From assembly GCA_009772925.1 (NCBI GenBank), contig WOUQ01000009.1:62001-126000 (forward strand): 64,000 bases of DNA, written 5' to 3'. The DNA is from a bacterium. Its GTDB lineage: Bacteria > Pseudomonadota > Gammaproteobacteria > Burkholderiales > Thiobacillaceae. The notes beneath the pieces were generated by a model. It searched no databases. It saw nothing but the letters and a program-made list of their open reading frames with translations, and was not told the DNA's origin. Position 1 is the stretch's first letter. Each line of letters opens with the position of its first letter. Positions 8,155 to 16,282 of this stretch are shown here, one piece after another. The translations under genes and the position numbers were made by a program.

Positions 8155-9555
8155 TCAGAACGGCAGGCGCAGATCCGGAGCGTGGGCCAGCAGGAGGCGC
8201 CGGAAATCCTCCTGGATGCGGCGCAGGGCGGGCGCGTCGTCGGCCTCGAAACGCAGCACCAGGCTGGGCGTGGTATTCGAGGCGCGCAGCAGGCCGAAGC
8301 CGTCGGCGTATTCCACGCGCAGGCCGTCCAGGCTGACGACCCGCAGCGCCTCCGGGAAACGGGCGAAGCGCACCAGTTCCTCCATGCAGCGGCGCGGCTC
8401 GCCCTCGCGCAGGGGAATGTGCAGTTCCGGCGTGCACAGGGAATCCGGCAGCGCGCGCAGAGTGGCCTGGCAATCGGCCTGGCGGGAGAGGATCTCCAGC
8501 AGGCGCGCGCCGGCATAGACGCCGTCGTCGAAGCCGTACCAGCGGTCGCGAAAGAACACGTGGCCGCTCATCTCGCCGGCCAGCACGGCGCCGGTCTCGC
8601 GCATGCGCGCCTTGATCACGGAATGGCCGGTCTTCCACAACATCGGGTGGCCGCCGCGCGCACGAATCCAGTCATCCAGGTTGCGGCTGGATTTCACGTC
8701 GAAGATCACGACGCCGCCGGGATTGCGCGCCAGCACCTCGTCGGCGAACAGCATGAGCTGGCGGTCCGGGTAGATGACGCGGCCGTCCTTGGCCACCACC
8801 CCCAGGCGATCACCGTCGCCGTCGAAGGCGAGGCCGATCTCCGCGTCCGACGCGCGCACGCGCTCGATCAGCGCGGCGAGGTTGGCGGGCACCGAGGGAT
8901 CCGGATGATGGTGCGGAAAGCGGCCGTCCACCTCGCAGTACAGCTCTTCGACGCGGCAGCCTAGGGCGCGGTAGAGCGCGGGCGCCACGGCCCCGGCGAC
9001 GCCGTTGCCGGCATCGACGACGACCGACATGGGGCGGGCCAGGTGCACATCGCCGGTGATGCGCGCCAGATAGTCGGCGCCGATGTCGCGACGGCTGATG
9101 CGGCCGGCCGCCTCCGCGCGCGTCTCGTCCTTCGGTGTTGCCGGCGGCGCGTTGTCCAGGCGGCGCCGGATGGCCTGGATGTCCTCGCCACACAGGGCCT
9201 CGCCTGCGAGGACGATCTTCAGGCCGTTGTATTCGGGCGGATTGTGCGAGCCGGTGACCATGACCGCGTTGCCGCAGCCCAGATGGTGGGCGGCGAAGTA
9301 GGCCATGGGCGTGGTGACGCGGCCGATGTCGACGACACGCATGCCGGCATGCGCAAGGCCGCCCACCACCGCGTCGGCGAGGCCGGGGGAGGAAAGCCGC
9401 CCGTCGCGACCGACGACGATTTCCTCCTGTCCCCGCGCGCGCGCCTCGGCGCCGATCGCCGCGCCGATCCGGCGAACACTCGCGGAGTCGAGGCCGGCGC
9501 CGACCACGCCGCGGATGTCATAGGCCTTGAAGATCTCTGCGGGGATGTCTGGCAT
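8155..9555 (-). CDS. Phosphomannomutase/phosphoglucomutase (AlgC-like)
   Basis: Alpha-D-phosphohexomutase (466 aa) interconverting 6- and 1-phosphates of mannose or glucose, thus feeding sugar-nucleotide pools for surface polysaccharide. N-terminal IFKAYDIRGVVG; the phosphoserine loop TGSHNPPEYNG with Ser103; the metal-binding loop DGDGDR at 245-250; the sugar-specificity loop GEMSGHVFF at about 327-335; and the phosphate-binding SNTTPSLVLRFE near the end. The length is close to AlgC of Pseudomonas aeruginosa. Substrate preference cannot be settled from sequence. A tandem terminator lies about 70 bases upstream of its start, so it probably has a separate promoter; GATAAT is visible about 40 bases before the ATG. 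Confidence 0.93.
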   Translation of the reverse strand: MPDIPAEIFKAYDIRGVVGAGLDSASVRRIGAAIGAEARARGQEEIVVGRDGRLSSPGLADAVVGGLAHAGMRVVDIGRVTTPMAYFAAHHLGCGNAVMVTGSHNPPEYNGLKIVLAGEALCGEDIQAIRRRLDNAPPATPKDETRAEAAGRISRRDIGADYLARITGDVHLARPMSVVVDAGNGVAGAVAPALYRALGCRVEELYCEVDGRFPHHHPDPSVPANLAALIERVRASDAEIGLAFDGDGDRLGVVAKDGRVIYPDRQLMLFADEVLARNPGGVVIFDVKSSRNLDDWIRARGGHPMLWKTGHSVIKARMRETGAVLAGEMSGHVFFRDRWYGFDDGVYAGARLLEILSRQADCQATLRALPDSLCTPELHIPLREGEPRRCMEELVRFARFPEALRVVSLDGLRVEYADGFGLLRASNTTPSLVLRFEADDAPALRRIQEDFRRLLLAHAPDLRLPF

Positions 9556-9627
9556 GGCGGCTCCGGGGGACGCCGGCGATTATCGGCGATCGCGGCGCGG
9601 GCCGGTGACGCATTGCACAAAAAAAGA

Positions 9628-9674
9628 GCGGCATCGGAAACCGATGCCGCTTCAAAAACCGCCATTGCGGCGGT
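9628..9674 (-). terminator. Two tandem intrinsic terminators
   Basis: Read on the minus strand, a six-pair stem (ACCGCC/GGCGGT, 9674-9658) runs into a T5 tract. It is followed at once by a perfect ten-pair stem (GCGGCATCGG/CCGATGCCGC, 9650-9628, loop TTT) with TCTTTTTTT after it. No annotated gene on that strand ends here: hemN points the other way and the phosphomannomutase begins downstream. Confidence 0.7.
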
Positions 9675-9800
9675 CAGGGAGGTTGGATGGGGAGAGCGTG
9701 CTCCCGATCGACAGGACTCCAGCGGGTTGTCCGCGCCGATCTCTATGACGAAAGATATATCAACATGCCGGATATTGCATCCTGTTTTTTTCATCCGGAC
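9628..9800 (-). ncRNA. Candidate small RNA ending at the tandem terminators
   Basis: The minus strand between the hemN promoter region and the two terminators has no credible gene, yet it ends in two strong terminators. The segment just before them has C-rich patches (CTCCCC and CCTCCC) that could pair with Shine-Dalgarno sequences, a property of some regulatory RNAs. The 5' end is unknown; 9800 is a guess. An alternative is a terminated leader (attenuator) of the downstream phosphomannomutase gene. Confidence 0.3.
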
Positions 9801-9861
9801 CTAGTCTTTTAGGCCCATGCGGCTCCTCCGACACGGACTTGACCGCGATCAGGTTGCGTCC

Positions 9862-9891
9862 TTGCCCGGTTTTTCGCGGCCCGCCTACAAT
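9862..9891 (+). promoter_or_regulatory. hemN promoter
   Basis: TTGCCC (9862-9867), an 18-base spacer and TACAAT (9886-9891) form a sigma70-like promoter 26 bases before the chosen hemN ATG. The upstream in-frame ATG at 9890 lies inside the -10 hexamer, which argues for the start at 9917. Confidence 0.6.
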
Positions 9892-9916
9892 GCGCAACCC
9901 CTCCGAGATCGAGACC

Positions 9917-11287
9917 ATGTCCGCATTCACCGCCCTTCTGGAGAAATACAGCAAGCCGGGGCCGCGCTATACCTCCTACCCCACCGCGCCCTATTTCCAC
10001 ACCGGTTTCAAGGAAGCGGACTGGCGCGAGGAGCTGCGGGCCTCGCAATCGCCGGAACGCGGCCTCTCCCTCTACGTCCACATCCCCTTCTGCGACACCC
10101 TTTGCTACTACTGCGGCTGCAACATGGTGGCCACCGGCGAGTACGGCAAGGCGACCCAGTACCTGGGCTATCTCGAACAGGAGATGTCGCGCACCGCCGA
10201 ACTCACCGACCCGCGCCGCCAGGTGAAGCAACTCCACTGGGGCGGCGGCACGCCCACCTATCTCAAGCCCGACGACATCCGCAAGCTGATGGCCATGATC
10301 CGGGCCCGCTTCAACATCGCGCCGGATGCGGAGATGGGCTGCGAAGCCGACCCGCGAGAACTCACCCGGGAACACCTGGTCGCCCTGCGCGAATCCGGCT
10401 TCAACCGGCTTTCCCTGGGCGTCCAGGACCTGGACGAACAAGTCCAGAAGTCGGTCAACCGGGTGCAGCCCGAGGCGATGATCGCGCAGGTCTACGGCTG
10501 GGCGCGGGAACTGGGTTTCCAGAGCATCAACATGGACCTCATCGTCGGCCTGCCGCACCAGAACACCGCCAGCTTCGCCCATACCCTGGACAAGGTGCTG
10601 GTCTGGGCGCCGGACCGCTTCGCCATCTTCGCCTACGCCCACGTGCCCTGGATGAAGAAGCACCAGAAGCTGATCAACGAGGCCGACCTGCCCGCCTTCG
10701 CCACCCGCCTCGACCTGCAACAGCTCATCCACGAGCGCCTCGGCGCGGCCGGCTATCTGAACATCGGCATGGACCACTATGCCAAGCCGGAAGACGAGAT
10801 GGTGAAGGCCCAGCGCAACAAGACCCTGTGGCGCAACTTCCAGGGCTACACCACGCACAAGGCATGCGACATCTACGCCTTCGGCGCTTCCAGCATCAGC
10901 CAGACGCCGGAGGTGTACATGCAGAACGAGAAGAACCTGAAGAAGTACCAGGAACTCGTCGGCGCCGGCCATCTGCCGGTGGAACGGGGCCTGCGCCTGA
11001 CGCGCGAGGACCACATCCGTCGGGAGGCAATCACCCGCATCATGTGCGATCTGGAAATGGATACGGCCGCCTTCGGCAGGGAATTCGGCATCGACTTCGA
11101 CAGCCATTTCGCCGACGGCCTGGCCGATCTGCCGCCCCTCGCCGCCGACGGCCTGATCCGCCTGGAACCCGGCAGGATCGTGGTCACCGACCTGGGCCGG
11201 CTGTTCCTGCGCAACATCGCCATGTGCTTCGATGCCTATCTGAAGCAGCAATCCACCGATCAGCCGCGCTATTCGCGCACGGCATAA
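9917..11287 (+). CDS. hemN: Oxygen-independent coproporphyrinogen III oxidase HemN
   Basis: Radical-SAM enzyme (456 aa) that decarboxylates coproporphyrinogen III to protoporphyrinogen IX without oxygen. The iron-sulfur motif HIPFCDTLCYYCGC has Cys59, Cys63 and Cys66. Other family segments are KYSKPGPRYTSYPTAPYF at the N-terminus, HWGGGTPTYL, RLSLGVQDLD and NIGMDHYAKPEDEM. The length matches typical HemN. ATG 9917 was chosen over 9890 because the latter is within the -10 box. It stands alone with its own promoter and a terminator just after the stop. No clear FNR/Anr box is seen. Confidence 0.96.
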   Translation: MSAFTALLEKYSKPGPRYTSYPTAPYFHTGFKEADWREELRASQSPERGLSLYVHIPFCDTLCYYCGCNMVATGEYGKATQYLGYLEQEMSRTAELTDPRRQVKQLHWGGGTPTYLKPDDIRKLMAMIRARFNIAPDAEMGCEADPRELTREHLVALRESGFNRLSLGVQDLDEQVQKSVNRVQPEAMIAQVYGWARELGFQSINMDLIVGLPHQNTASFAHTLDKVLVWAPDRFAIFAYAHVPWMKKHQKLINEADLPAFATRLDLQQLIHERLGAAGYLNIGMDHYAKPEDEMVKAQRNKTLWRNFQGYTTHKACDIYAFGASSISQTPEVYMQNEKNLKKYQELVGAGHLPVERGLRLTREDHIRREAITRIMCDLEMDTAAFGREFGIDFDSHFADGLADLPPLAADGLIRLEPGRIVVTDLGRLFLRNIAMCFDAYLKQQSTDQPRYSRTA

Positions 11288-11288
11288 A

Positions 11289-11311
11289 AAACGCCGGCAT
11301 CGCCGGCGTTT
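11289..11311. terminator. Bidirectional terminator after hemN
   Basis: The stem AACGCCGGC/GCCGGCGTT with loop ATC begins two bases after the hemN stop and is flanked by A and T tracts. It can serve hemN on the plus strand and the DUF302 gene on the minus strand, which converge here. Confidence 0.7.
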
Positions 11312-11332
11312 CTGACTGGCGCGGTCAGTGCG

Positions 11333-11857
11333 TCACTCGGTGAAGTCCTTGTAGAGGGCTTCCTCTTCCGCCGCCACCTCGGCCATCACCTTCGCCACCT
11401 CCCCCTGCAGGGTCTTCGCCACGTTGGCGAGGTTCATGCGCATCACATACACCTTCTTGTCCTTGCCGTCGAACACCGTGGCGCGGCAGGGCAAGGCCGG
11501 CACCTTGCCGGCGCCGGCCTTGGCGACCTTCTCGGCGGCCCCGGCCGGACACAGGGAGATCACCTTCATGCGCGCCGCGTCCTTGGCGCCGGCCTCCTTC
11601 ATGGCCGCGCCCATGTCCTGGGTCTCGCCCAGCTTCCAACCACGCTTCTGCGCGCCGGCGCGGATGGCGCTGACGGTCTCGTCGAAACCCAGTTTGGATT
11701 TCTTCAGGTCGAACATCACCGACATCATCTGCATCTGCCGGGCCATCGCCGCCTGCATCTGCAGGGCCTGTTCGGGCGTGGGCACGGCAATCGGCTGCTG
11801 GGCGTGGGCGGTGAACGCAAGGAACGACAACAGCAAGGGCAAGACGGACTTATTCAC
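11333..11857 (-). CDS. DUF302 domain-containing exported protein
   Basis: Exported protein of 174 aa. The signal peptide MNKSVLPLLLSFLAFTAHA ends at a typical A-H-A cleavage site. The mature part begins with a Met/Gln-rich stretch (about 30-50) and then contains the DUF302 pattern: SKLGFDETVSAIRAGAQKRG, the CPAGAAEKV segment, and a final strand VYVMRMNLANVAKTL. The function is unknown; DUF302 proteins are small periplasmic or cytoplasmic ligand-binding-like folds. It is downstream of ilvE and the zinc-finger gene on the same strand, 12 bases after the latter. Confidence 0.8.
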   Translation of the reverse strand: MNKSVLPLLLSFLAFTAHAQQPIAVPTPEQALQMQAAMARQMQMMSVMFDLKKSKLGFDETVSAIRAGAQKRGWKLGETQDMGAAMKEAGAKDAARMKVISLCPAGAAEKVAKAGAGKVPALPCRATVFDGKDKKVYVMRMNLANVAKTLQGEVAKVMAEVAAEEEALYKDFTE

Positions 11858-11869
11858 GGATTCACTCCC

Positions 11870-12067
11870 TCAATGACCACGACGAGGCTGGCCATTCCAG
11901 CCCTTGAGCTTGTACAAGGTACCGCAGTAGGGACACAGCGCCTCTCCCTTTTCCTCCACATCGAGAAACACCCGCGGATGCGAACACCAGGCCTGTTGCC
12001 CCGGCATGGGGCAATGCAGGGGGAGATCGGCCGCGCTGACCTCGACAATGCGCTGGTTGTTGCTCAT
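11870..12067 (-). CDS. Zinc-finger CHCC family protein
   Basis: A 65-residue protein with the zf-CHCC pattern: LHCPMPGQQAWCSHPRVFLD followed by CPYCGTLYKL. The two cysteines of CPYC, the His and the preceding Cys are likely zinc ligands. The family is related to the mitochondrial complex I subunit NDUFS6, but the bacterial proteins have no settled role. ATG 12067 is used; an ATG at 12082 would overlap the end of ilvE. It follows ilvE by seven bases, so it is probably in that operon. Confidence 0.85.
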   Translation of the reverse strand: MSNNQRIVEVSAADLPLHCPMPGQQAWCSHPRVFLDVEEKGEALCPYCGTLYKLKGWNGQPRRGH

Positions 12068-12074
12068 GGCCGCC

Positions 12075-12995
12075 TCAGACATGGGTGAGCCAGCCCGCGT
12101 GGGCGGCGGAACGGCCCTGCACACAGTCGAAGTACAGGGCTTGCAGCTTCTCGGTGATGGGCCCGCGCCTGCCCGTGCCGATGACACGGTTGTCGAGTTC
12201 GCGGATGGGCGTCACTTCGGCGGCGGTGCCGGTGAAGAAGGCCTCGTCGGCGATGTACACCTCGTCGCGGGTGATGCGCTTCTCGATGACCGGGATGCCG
12301 AGTTCCCCCGCGAGCTGGATGATGGTGTCGCGGGTCAGGCCGATCAGCGCCGAGCTGGGGTCGGGCGTGTAGAGCTTGCCGTCGCGCACGATGAACACGT
12401 TCTCGCCGGAACCCTCGGCGACGAAGCCGTCCACGTCCAGCAGCAGGGCCTCGTCGTAACCGTCCATCTCGGCCTCGCGGTGGGCCAGGATGGAGTTCAT
12501 GTAGTTGCCGTTGGCCTTGGCCCGGCACATGGTGACGTTGGAATGATGGCGGGCAAAGGACGAGGTCTTCACACGGATGCCGTTTTCCAGGGCTTCCTTG
12601 CCCAAGTAAGCGCCCCAGGGCCAGGCCGCGACGATGACGTGAACATTCAGGGTCTTCGCCGAGATGCCCATGGCCTCGGCGCCGTAGAAGGCCATCGGCC
12701 GGATGTAGCCGGACTTGAGGCTGTTCTCGCGCACTGCCGCGATTTGGGCGGCAACGAGGGTGGCCTTGTCGAAGGGCATCTTCATGCCCAGGATATGGGC
12801 CGAGTTGAACAGCCGGTCGGTATGCTCGCGCAGGCGGAAAATGGCCGTGCCCTGAGGAGTTTCGTAGGCGCGCACGCCCTCGAACACACCCATGCTGTAG
12901 TGCAGGGTATGGGTGAGGACGTGGGTAGTGGCTTCCCGCCAGGGAACCATTTTGCCGTCGTACCAGATGACACCGTCGCGGTCGGCCATGGACAT
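12075..12995 (-). CDS. ilvE: Branched-chain amino acid aminotransferase IlvE
   Basis: PLP-dependent class IV transaminase (306 aa) for the last step of Leu, Ile and Val synthesis. It begins MADRDGVIWYDGKMVPWRE and contains HYSMGVFEGVRAYET, the lysine-bearing segment CRAKANGNYMNSILA, and the cofactor-binding motifs DVDGFVAEGSGENVF and ADEAFFTGTAAEVTPIRELD. ATG 12995 has GGAG nine bases upstream; a second Met six bases on is possible. A TAAAAT -10-like hexamer lies about 35 bases upstream. Confidence 0.96.
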   Translation of the reverse strand: MSMADRDGVIWYDGKMVPWREATTHVLTHTLHYSMGVFEGVRAYETPQGTAIFRLREHTDRLFNSAHILGMKMPFDKATLVAAQIAAVRENSLKSGYIRPMAFYGAEAMGISAKTLNVHVIVAAWPWGAYLGKEALENGIRVKTSSFARHHSNVTMCRAKANGNYMNSILAHREAEMDGYDEALLLDVDGFVAEGSGENVFIVRDGKLYTPDPSSALIGLTRDTIIQLAGELGIPVIEKRITRDEVYIADEAFFTGTAAEVTPIRELDNRVIGTGRRGPITEKLQALYFDCVQGRSAAHAGWLTHV

Positions 12996-13029
12996 GTTGC
13001 GAACTCCGGAATGCGCTGAAAAGAAGCGT

Positions 13030-13035
13030 ATTTTA
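13030..13035 (-). promoter_or_regulatory. Possible -10 element of the ilvE promoter
   Basis: TAAAAT on the minus strand about 35 bases before the ilvE ATG, in an otherwise GC-rich gap. No good -35 hexamer at the proper distance was found. Confidence 0.35.
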
Positions 13036-13245
13036 TCCCAGCGGCGGCGCGGACTGGCTATATCGGCAACGTGCAAGCGGTATCCGGGAATGTGCCGGTC
13101 CTGGGCGAGTCCGGCGGTTGCACCAGCGTGACGGACTGACGATTTCGGAGATCGAGCGCAGCGAGACCGCACAGGCGGCACACATCGGCGTGGACGCCGA
13201 GTCGGGACTGCCCCCTGCGGGGGTGACTACGGCGGCCCCGCCGCG

Positions 13246-14547
13246 TTACGCCTTGCCCACAACCAGCCCCTCCCACTCGCTCGTATACCCGGGTGTCAGC
13301 CTCTCCCTGCGCATTGCCCAGGATGGCCTGCTCCCCTCGGCCGCGAAGAGCAAGGAGCCCTTCCCCATCCGCGCGTTGATGCTATCCAGCGCGGCGAGTA
13401 GTCGATTCCGCCGGTCGTCGTCCGGCGCCGATTCCAGCCCGAACAACTCTCCCTGCCGTACCGTCTGCGGCACCAGCTCCACCAGCATCACGCCCGCCTT
13501 CTTGTAGCGGAAGCCGACCTTGAAGATCCGGTTCAGCCCGCTTCTGGCCGCCTGGATCAGCCGCGCCGTGTCATGCGTGGGGCTGGAGAAGCTCACCAGC
13601 ACCGCCGGGTGGTATTGCGGCTCGTCGGGAATGAAGTGGTTCGTGGAAAGGAAGACCTGGATCCCCCCGGCCGCCTGCCCCTCGTGCCGCAGCTTCACCG
13701 CCGCCCGCGCCGCATAGGTGGACACCGCCTCCAGCAGGTCCGCCCTGGTCGTGAGCAAGTGGCCGAAGCTGCGCGAGGAGACGATCTGCTTCTTTGGCGG
13801 CGGCGCTTCTTCCAGGGGGATGCAGGCGATGCCGTTCAGCTCCCGGATGGTCCGCTCCAGCACCACGCTGAAGCGCTGTCTCAGCGTCTGGGCATCCGCC
13901 ATCTTCAGGTCCTGGGCGGAACGGATGCCCAGTTCCCGCAGCTGCGCCGCCCAGCGCGGGCCGATGCCCCAGACATCCTGCACGTCCACCTCGCTGAAGT
14001 AACGCACCTGCCGCCACGGGGGGAGGTCCTCCAGGTTGCACACACCGAAGGCCTTGAAGTCGGGATGCTTCTTCGCCAGCCGGTTGGCGAGCTTGGCCAG
14101 GGTCTTGGTGGGGCCGATGCCCACCCCCACCGGAATGCCGGTCCACTGCCTGACCTGGTTGCGCATGCGCATGCCGTGCTCGGTCAGGTCCCAATGCCTG
14201 AAGCCGTTGAAGCGCAGGAAGGACTCGTCGATCGAGTACACCTCCTGCTCCGGGCTGTAGCCGGCGATGACGCTCATCATGCGCCGGCTCATGTCGGCAT
14301 AGAGGGTGTAGTTGGAGGACAGCGCCAGCCCCCCGTGGCGCTTGAGCAGGTCGCGGATCTGGAAGTGGGGCTCTCCCATCTTGATGCCCAGCGCCTTGGC
14401 CTCGTCGCTCCTCGCCACGGCGCAGCCGTCGTTGTTGGACAGCACCACCACCGGCCGGCCCTCGAGCGTGGGATCGAACACCCGCTCGCAGGAGACGTAG
14501 AAGTTGTTGCCGTCCACCAGGGCATACAGGTGGGGCGTGCGGGCCAT
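13246..14547 (-). CDS. umuC: Y-family DNA polymerase UmuC
   Basis: Catalytic subunit (433 aa) of a Pol V-type translesion polymerase. N-terminal [20 protein letters not shown] carries the first metal-binding Asp, and [10 protein letters not shown] carries the Asp-Glu pair of the Y-family active site. [19 protein letters not shown] and [18 protein letters not shown] are the family palm and helix-hairpin-helix segments, and a DUF4113-type tail around GLVVGKA ends it. It starts 10 bases after the umuD stop, so they form the usual umuDC operon, expected to be SOS-induced. Confidence 0.95.
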   Translation of the reverse strand: MARTPHLYALVDGNNFYVSCERVFDPTLEGRPVVVLSNNDGCAVARSDEAKALGIKMGEPHFQIRDLLKRHGGLALSSNYTLYADMSRRMMSVIAGYSPEQEVYSIDESFLRFNGFRHWDLTEHGMRMRNQVRQWTGIPVGVGIGPTKTLAKLANRLAKKHPDFKAFGVCNLEDLPPWRQVRYFSEVDVQDVWGIGPRWAAQLRELGIRSAQDLKMADAQTLRQRFSVVLERTIRELNGIACIPLEEAPPPKKQIVSSRSFGHLLTTRADLLEAVSTYAARAAVKLRHEGQAAGGIQVFLSTNHFIPDEPQYHPAVLVSFSSPTHDTARLIQAARSGLNRIFKVGFRYKKAGVMLVELVPQTVRQGELFGLESAPDDDRRNRLLAALDSINARMGKGSLLFAAEGSRPSWAMRRERLTPGYTSEWEGLVVGKA

Positions 14548-14557
14548 GGCAGAGCCT

Positions 14558-15121
14558 TCAGCGCAGCTTGCGTACCACGCCCTTCACCACCCCCCAGATG
14601 GTGAGTTCCTGGCCGGTCTTGAAGTCGATGGGCGGATAGTCGGGGTGATGGGGCAGCAGACGCACCCAGCCGTTGTCGATGGCCAGTTGCTTGACCGTGA
14701 GTTCGCCGTCGATCACCGCCAGCACGATGTCGCCATGGCGGGCCTCCAGGGCACGGTCGACGGCGATGATGTCGCCGTCGAGGATGCCGGCCCCGGTCAT
14801 GGAGTGGCCCTTCACCCGCACGTAGAAAGTGGCCGCCTCGTGCTCCACCAGATACTGGTTGAGATCCAGGCTGCCCTCGGCATAGTCCTCGGCGGGGCTG
14901 GGGAAACCGGCGGGCACGCTGCCGTCGAACAGGGGCAGGGCCAGCTTCATCCGCCTGTCCGGCACCCCCACCGGCTCGATGTCGCCCCAGGCGCGGATGC
15001 GGGACTGCGTCAGGTAAGCCCTGACCTCGTTCACCCGGCTCACCGGGATGCGGACGACCTTGCTGGGTTCCGGCCCGGGCTTGCGACCGGCACCGGGACG
15101 TTTGCCACCGTGGCTCGACAT
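14558..15121 (-). CDS. umuD: UmuD-like S24 family self-cleaving protein
   Basis: Partner of UmuC (187 aa). The S24 peptidase domain has the catalytic Ser107 in KGHSMTGAG and Lys144 in GELTVKQL. The likely RecA-stimulated cleavage site is Ala71-Gly72 in VPAGFPSP. It is longer than E. coli UmuD because of a basic N-terminal segment with [12 protein letters not shown], which recurs in many relatives. ATG 15121 is preceded by AGGAG at good spacing. A LexA-like site lies about 100 bases upstream. Confidence 0.92.
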   Translation of the reverse strand: MSSHGGKRPGAGRKPGPEPSKVVRIPVSRVNEVRAYLTQSRIRAWGDIEPVGVPDRRMKLALPLFDGSVPAGFPSPAEDYAEGSLDLNQYLVEHEAATFYVRVKGHSMTGAGILDGDIIAVDRALEARHGDIVLAVIDGELTVKQLAIDNGWVRLLPHHPDYPPIDFKTGQELTIWGVVKGVVRKLR

Positions 15122-15221
15122 GGCGCGCTCCTGATATCTGTTACGTAATTCAAGATACCACCCGCCAGCGGTGGGAGGCAAAAGTCTCAACCGGACTTGC
15201 CGCCCTGCAAAATCAGGAGGT

Positions 15222-15237
15222 ACTTATACACAACAGA
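15222..15237 (-). promoter_or_regulatory. LexA-like (SOS) box upstream of umuDC
   Basis: On the minus strand this reads CTGTTGTGTATAAGTA. It has the strong CTGT half-site and an AT-rich core, but the second half (AGTA) departs from ACAG. The TATAAG within it could be a -10. The position about 100 bases before umuD suits SOS control; the imperfect half makes it tentative. Confidence 0.35.
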
Positions 15238-15400
15238 CCCCTTGACAGGCCACAAAACCGGGCGTAGGCCACACATCCGGAGCATGCCTCCTAACCCATT
15301 GTTTTATCGAGTGTAATGATCTGCATAAATTCTAGGCGGGCGCGACAAGCCCGTGTCGCGTAAGCGTTTATGACGGTTTCGTGCCGATTTGTTCACAGAC

Positions 15401-15409
15401 TTATCCACA
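15401..15409 (+). promoter_or_regulatory. Single DnaA box
   Basis: TTATCCACA is a perfect match to the DnaA consensus. Only one is present, so it is not evidence of an origin; it may be a titration or regulatory site, or chance. Confidence 0.4.
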
Positions 15410-15576
15410 GCTCTCGTGGACAACCCGGAAAGTCCGTTTCGGCTAAAGTAGTTCATGCCGACACGTGTGAAAGCACTTTAAGAGATACGCATATTTCGGC
15501 CATTGGCGCCCCGCGTGGGCATCCTGCTGGACGGGCGACCGGCCGGATAACCGGTCACGTTTTTGTCACACCGCAC

Positions 15577-15617
15577 AAAAAAAATGGCCTAGCAGAACGC
15601 TAAGCCATTGAATTTTT
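15577..15617. terminator. Bidirectional terminator at the end of the O-antigen operon
   Basis: An 11-base stem with one mismatch (AATGGCCTAGC against GCTAAGCCATT, 15583-15609). On the minus strand T8 follows directly; on the plus strand GAATTTTT follows. It stands about 70 bases past the stop of the last gene of the polysaccharide operon and is its likely end. Confidence 0.7.
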
Positions 15618-15688
15618 GGTGGTGGATTCTACCACTCTGTCGAACTTTCCTCAATAACGCCTGCGGGTTGGTGCGGAAGCGCACGGAG

Positions 15689-16282
15689 TCATGCGGCCTC
15701 ATCACGCTTCGCAAGCATCTCATGAAGCCAGGCGCCAAAACGCCGCTCGCACTCGTGCAGTAAAACATCAGACAGTCGCTGTAGCGCTTCGGCACCCGCC
15801 TTTGTCAGGGAGTCCGTTCCTGTCGGCGTGAAACTTCCGTGGGCCACCATGACGCGTAAAGCTGTGGCAGGAATGCGGATGTCAATATCACCGTCCATGA
15901 ACAGCTGGAGCTTTTTTCGCAACCCTTCTTGTGCGAACAGTCCTGTGGAATCCGCAGAAGGTCGAAGCAGGACTTTTCGCAACGCTGCCGCCAAGGCGGA
16001 ATCGGGGATCTTCCAAGATGTGACGTTGCTCCCAATGGCTTCGCCAAGCAGTTCGGCGGCACTGTAAGCCGCCAGCAAACGCAGTCCAGCGGTGTAGCCG
16101 CGCAAGGCCTTGTCGCTGTACCCATATGCATGCACGGCTTCAAAGTGCGCAGCCAAGCGATACCTTGCGTAAAAGCGGTTGAGTTGCCTTCTGGTAGCTG
16201 CCGGGCAAAACCTGTCCTCCCCCTCGCGACACTTCGCGCAAAACAACTTCCAACCAACCAAGTGATGAACATTGGTCTTCAT
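15689..16282 (-). CDS. Hypothetical protein, last gene of the O-antigen operon
   Basis: A 197-aa protein I do not recognise. It begins MKTNVHHLVGWKLFCAKCRE, with a CAKC pair and another Cys nearby (RFCPAA), so a small metal site is possible. The remainder looks soluble and helical (GLRLLAAYSAAELLGEAIGS), with no signal peptide or membrane segment. ATG 16282 overlaps the stop of the WbpM-like gene as ATGA, so its synthesis is coupled to that enzyme; coupling suggests but does not prove a role in the polysaccharide pathway. Confidence 0.7.
   Translation of the reverse strand: MKTNVHHLVGWKLFCAKCREGEDRFCPAATRRQLNRFYARYRLAAHFEAVHAYGYSDKALRGYTAGLRLLAAYSAAELLGEAIGSNVTSWKIPDSALAAALRKVLLRPSADSTGLFAQEGLRKKLQLFMDGDIDIRIPATALRVMVAHGSFTPTGTDSLTKAGAEALQRLSDVLLHECERRFGAWLHEMLAKRDEAA

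Larger units (their letters stand above)
15122..15688. other. Non-coding region upstream of umuD
   Basis: About 570 bases without a credible gene. From the umuD side it holds the umuD ribosome-binding site, a LexA-like site, AT-richer DNA, one perfect DnaA box, a small GACCGG/CCGGTC palindrome near 15536-15556, and a bidirectional terminator at 15577-15617. The short plus-strand open frame at 15370-15603 has no Shine-Dalgarno and no coding look. Confidence 0.6.

Noticed and set aside
6407-8638. A 743-codon version of PurK
   Set aside because: The extension reads through purE and the mutase gene in the wrong frame; PurK's motifs begin at the ATG at 7555, which overlaps purE as ATGA.
9219-9794. 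Minus-strand ORF of 191 codons upstream of the phosphomannomutase
   Set aside because: It covers the tandem terminators and much of the mutase gene in another frame; the protein is Ala/Pro/Ser-rich with no known motif.
13246-15121. umuDC as cargo of the prophage
   Set aside because: It is 15 kb from the prophage, on the other side of the O-antigen operon, beside housekeeping genes; nothing ties it to the phage.
15401-15409. Replication origin suggested by the perfect DnaA box
   Set aside because: Only one box is present and there is no dnaA, AT-rich unwinding element or further box nearby.
15370-15603. Plus-strand ORF of 77 codons
   Set aside because: No Shine-Dalgarno, unlike proteins in neighbouring genes, and it runs into the terminator hairpin.
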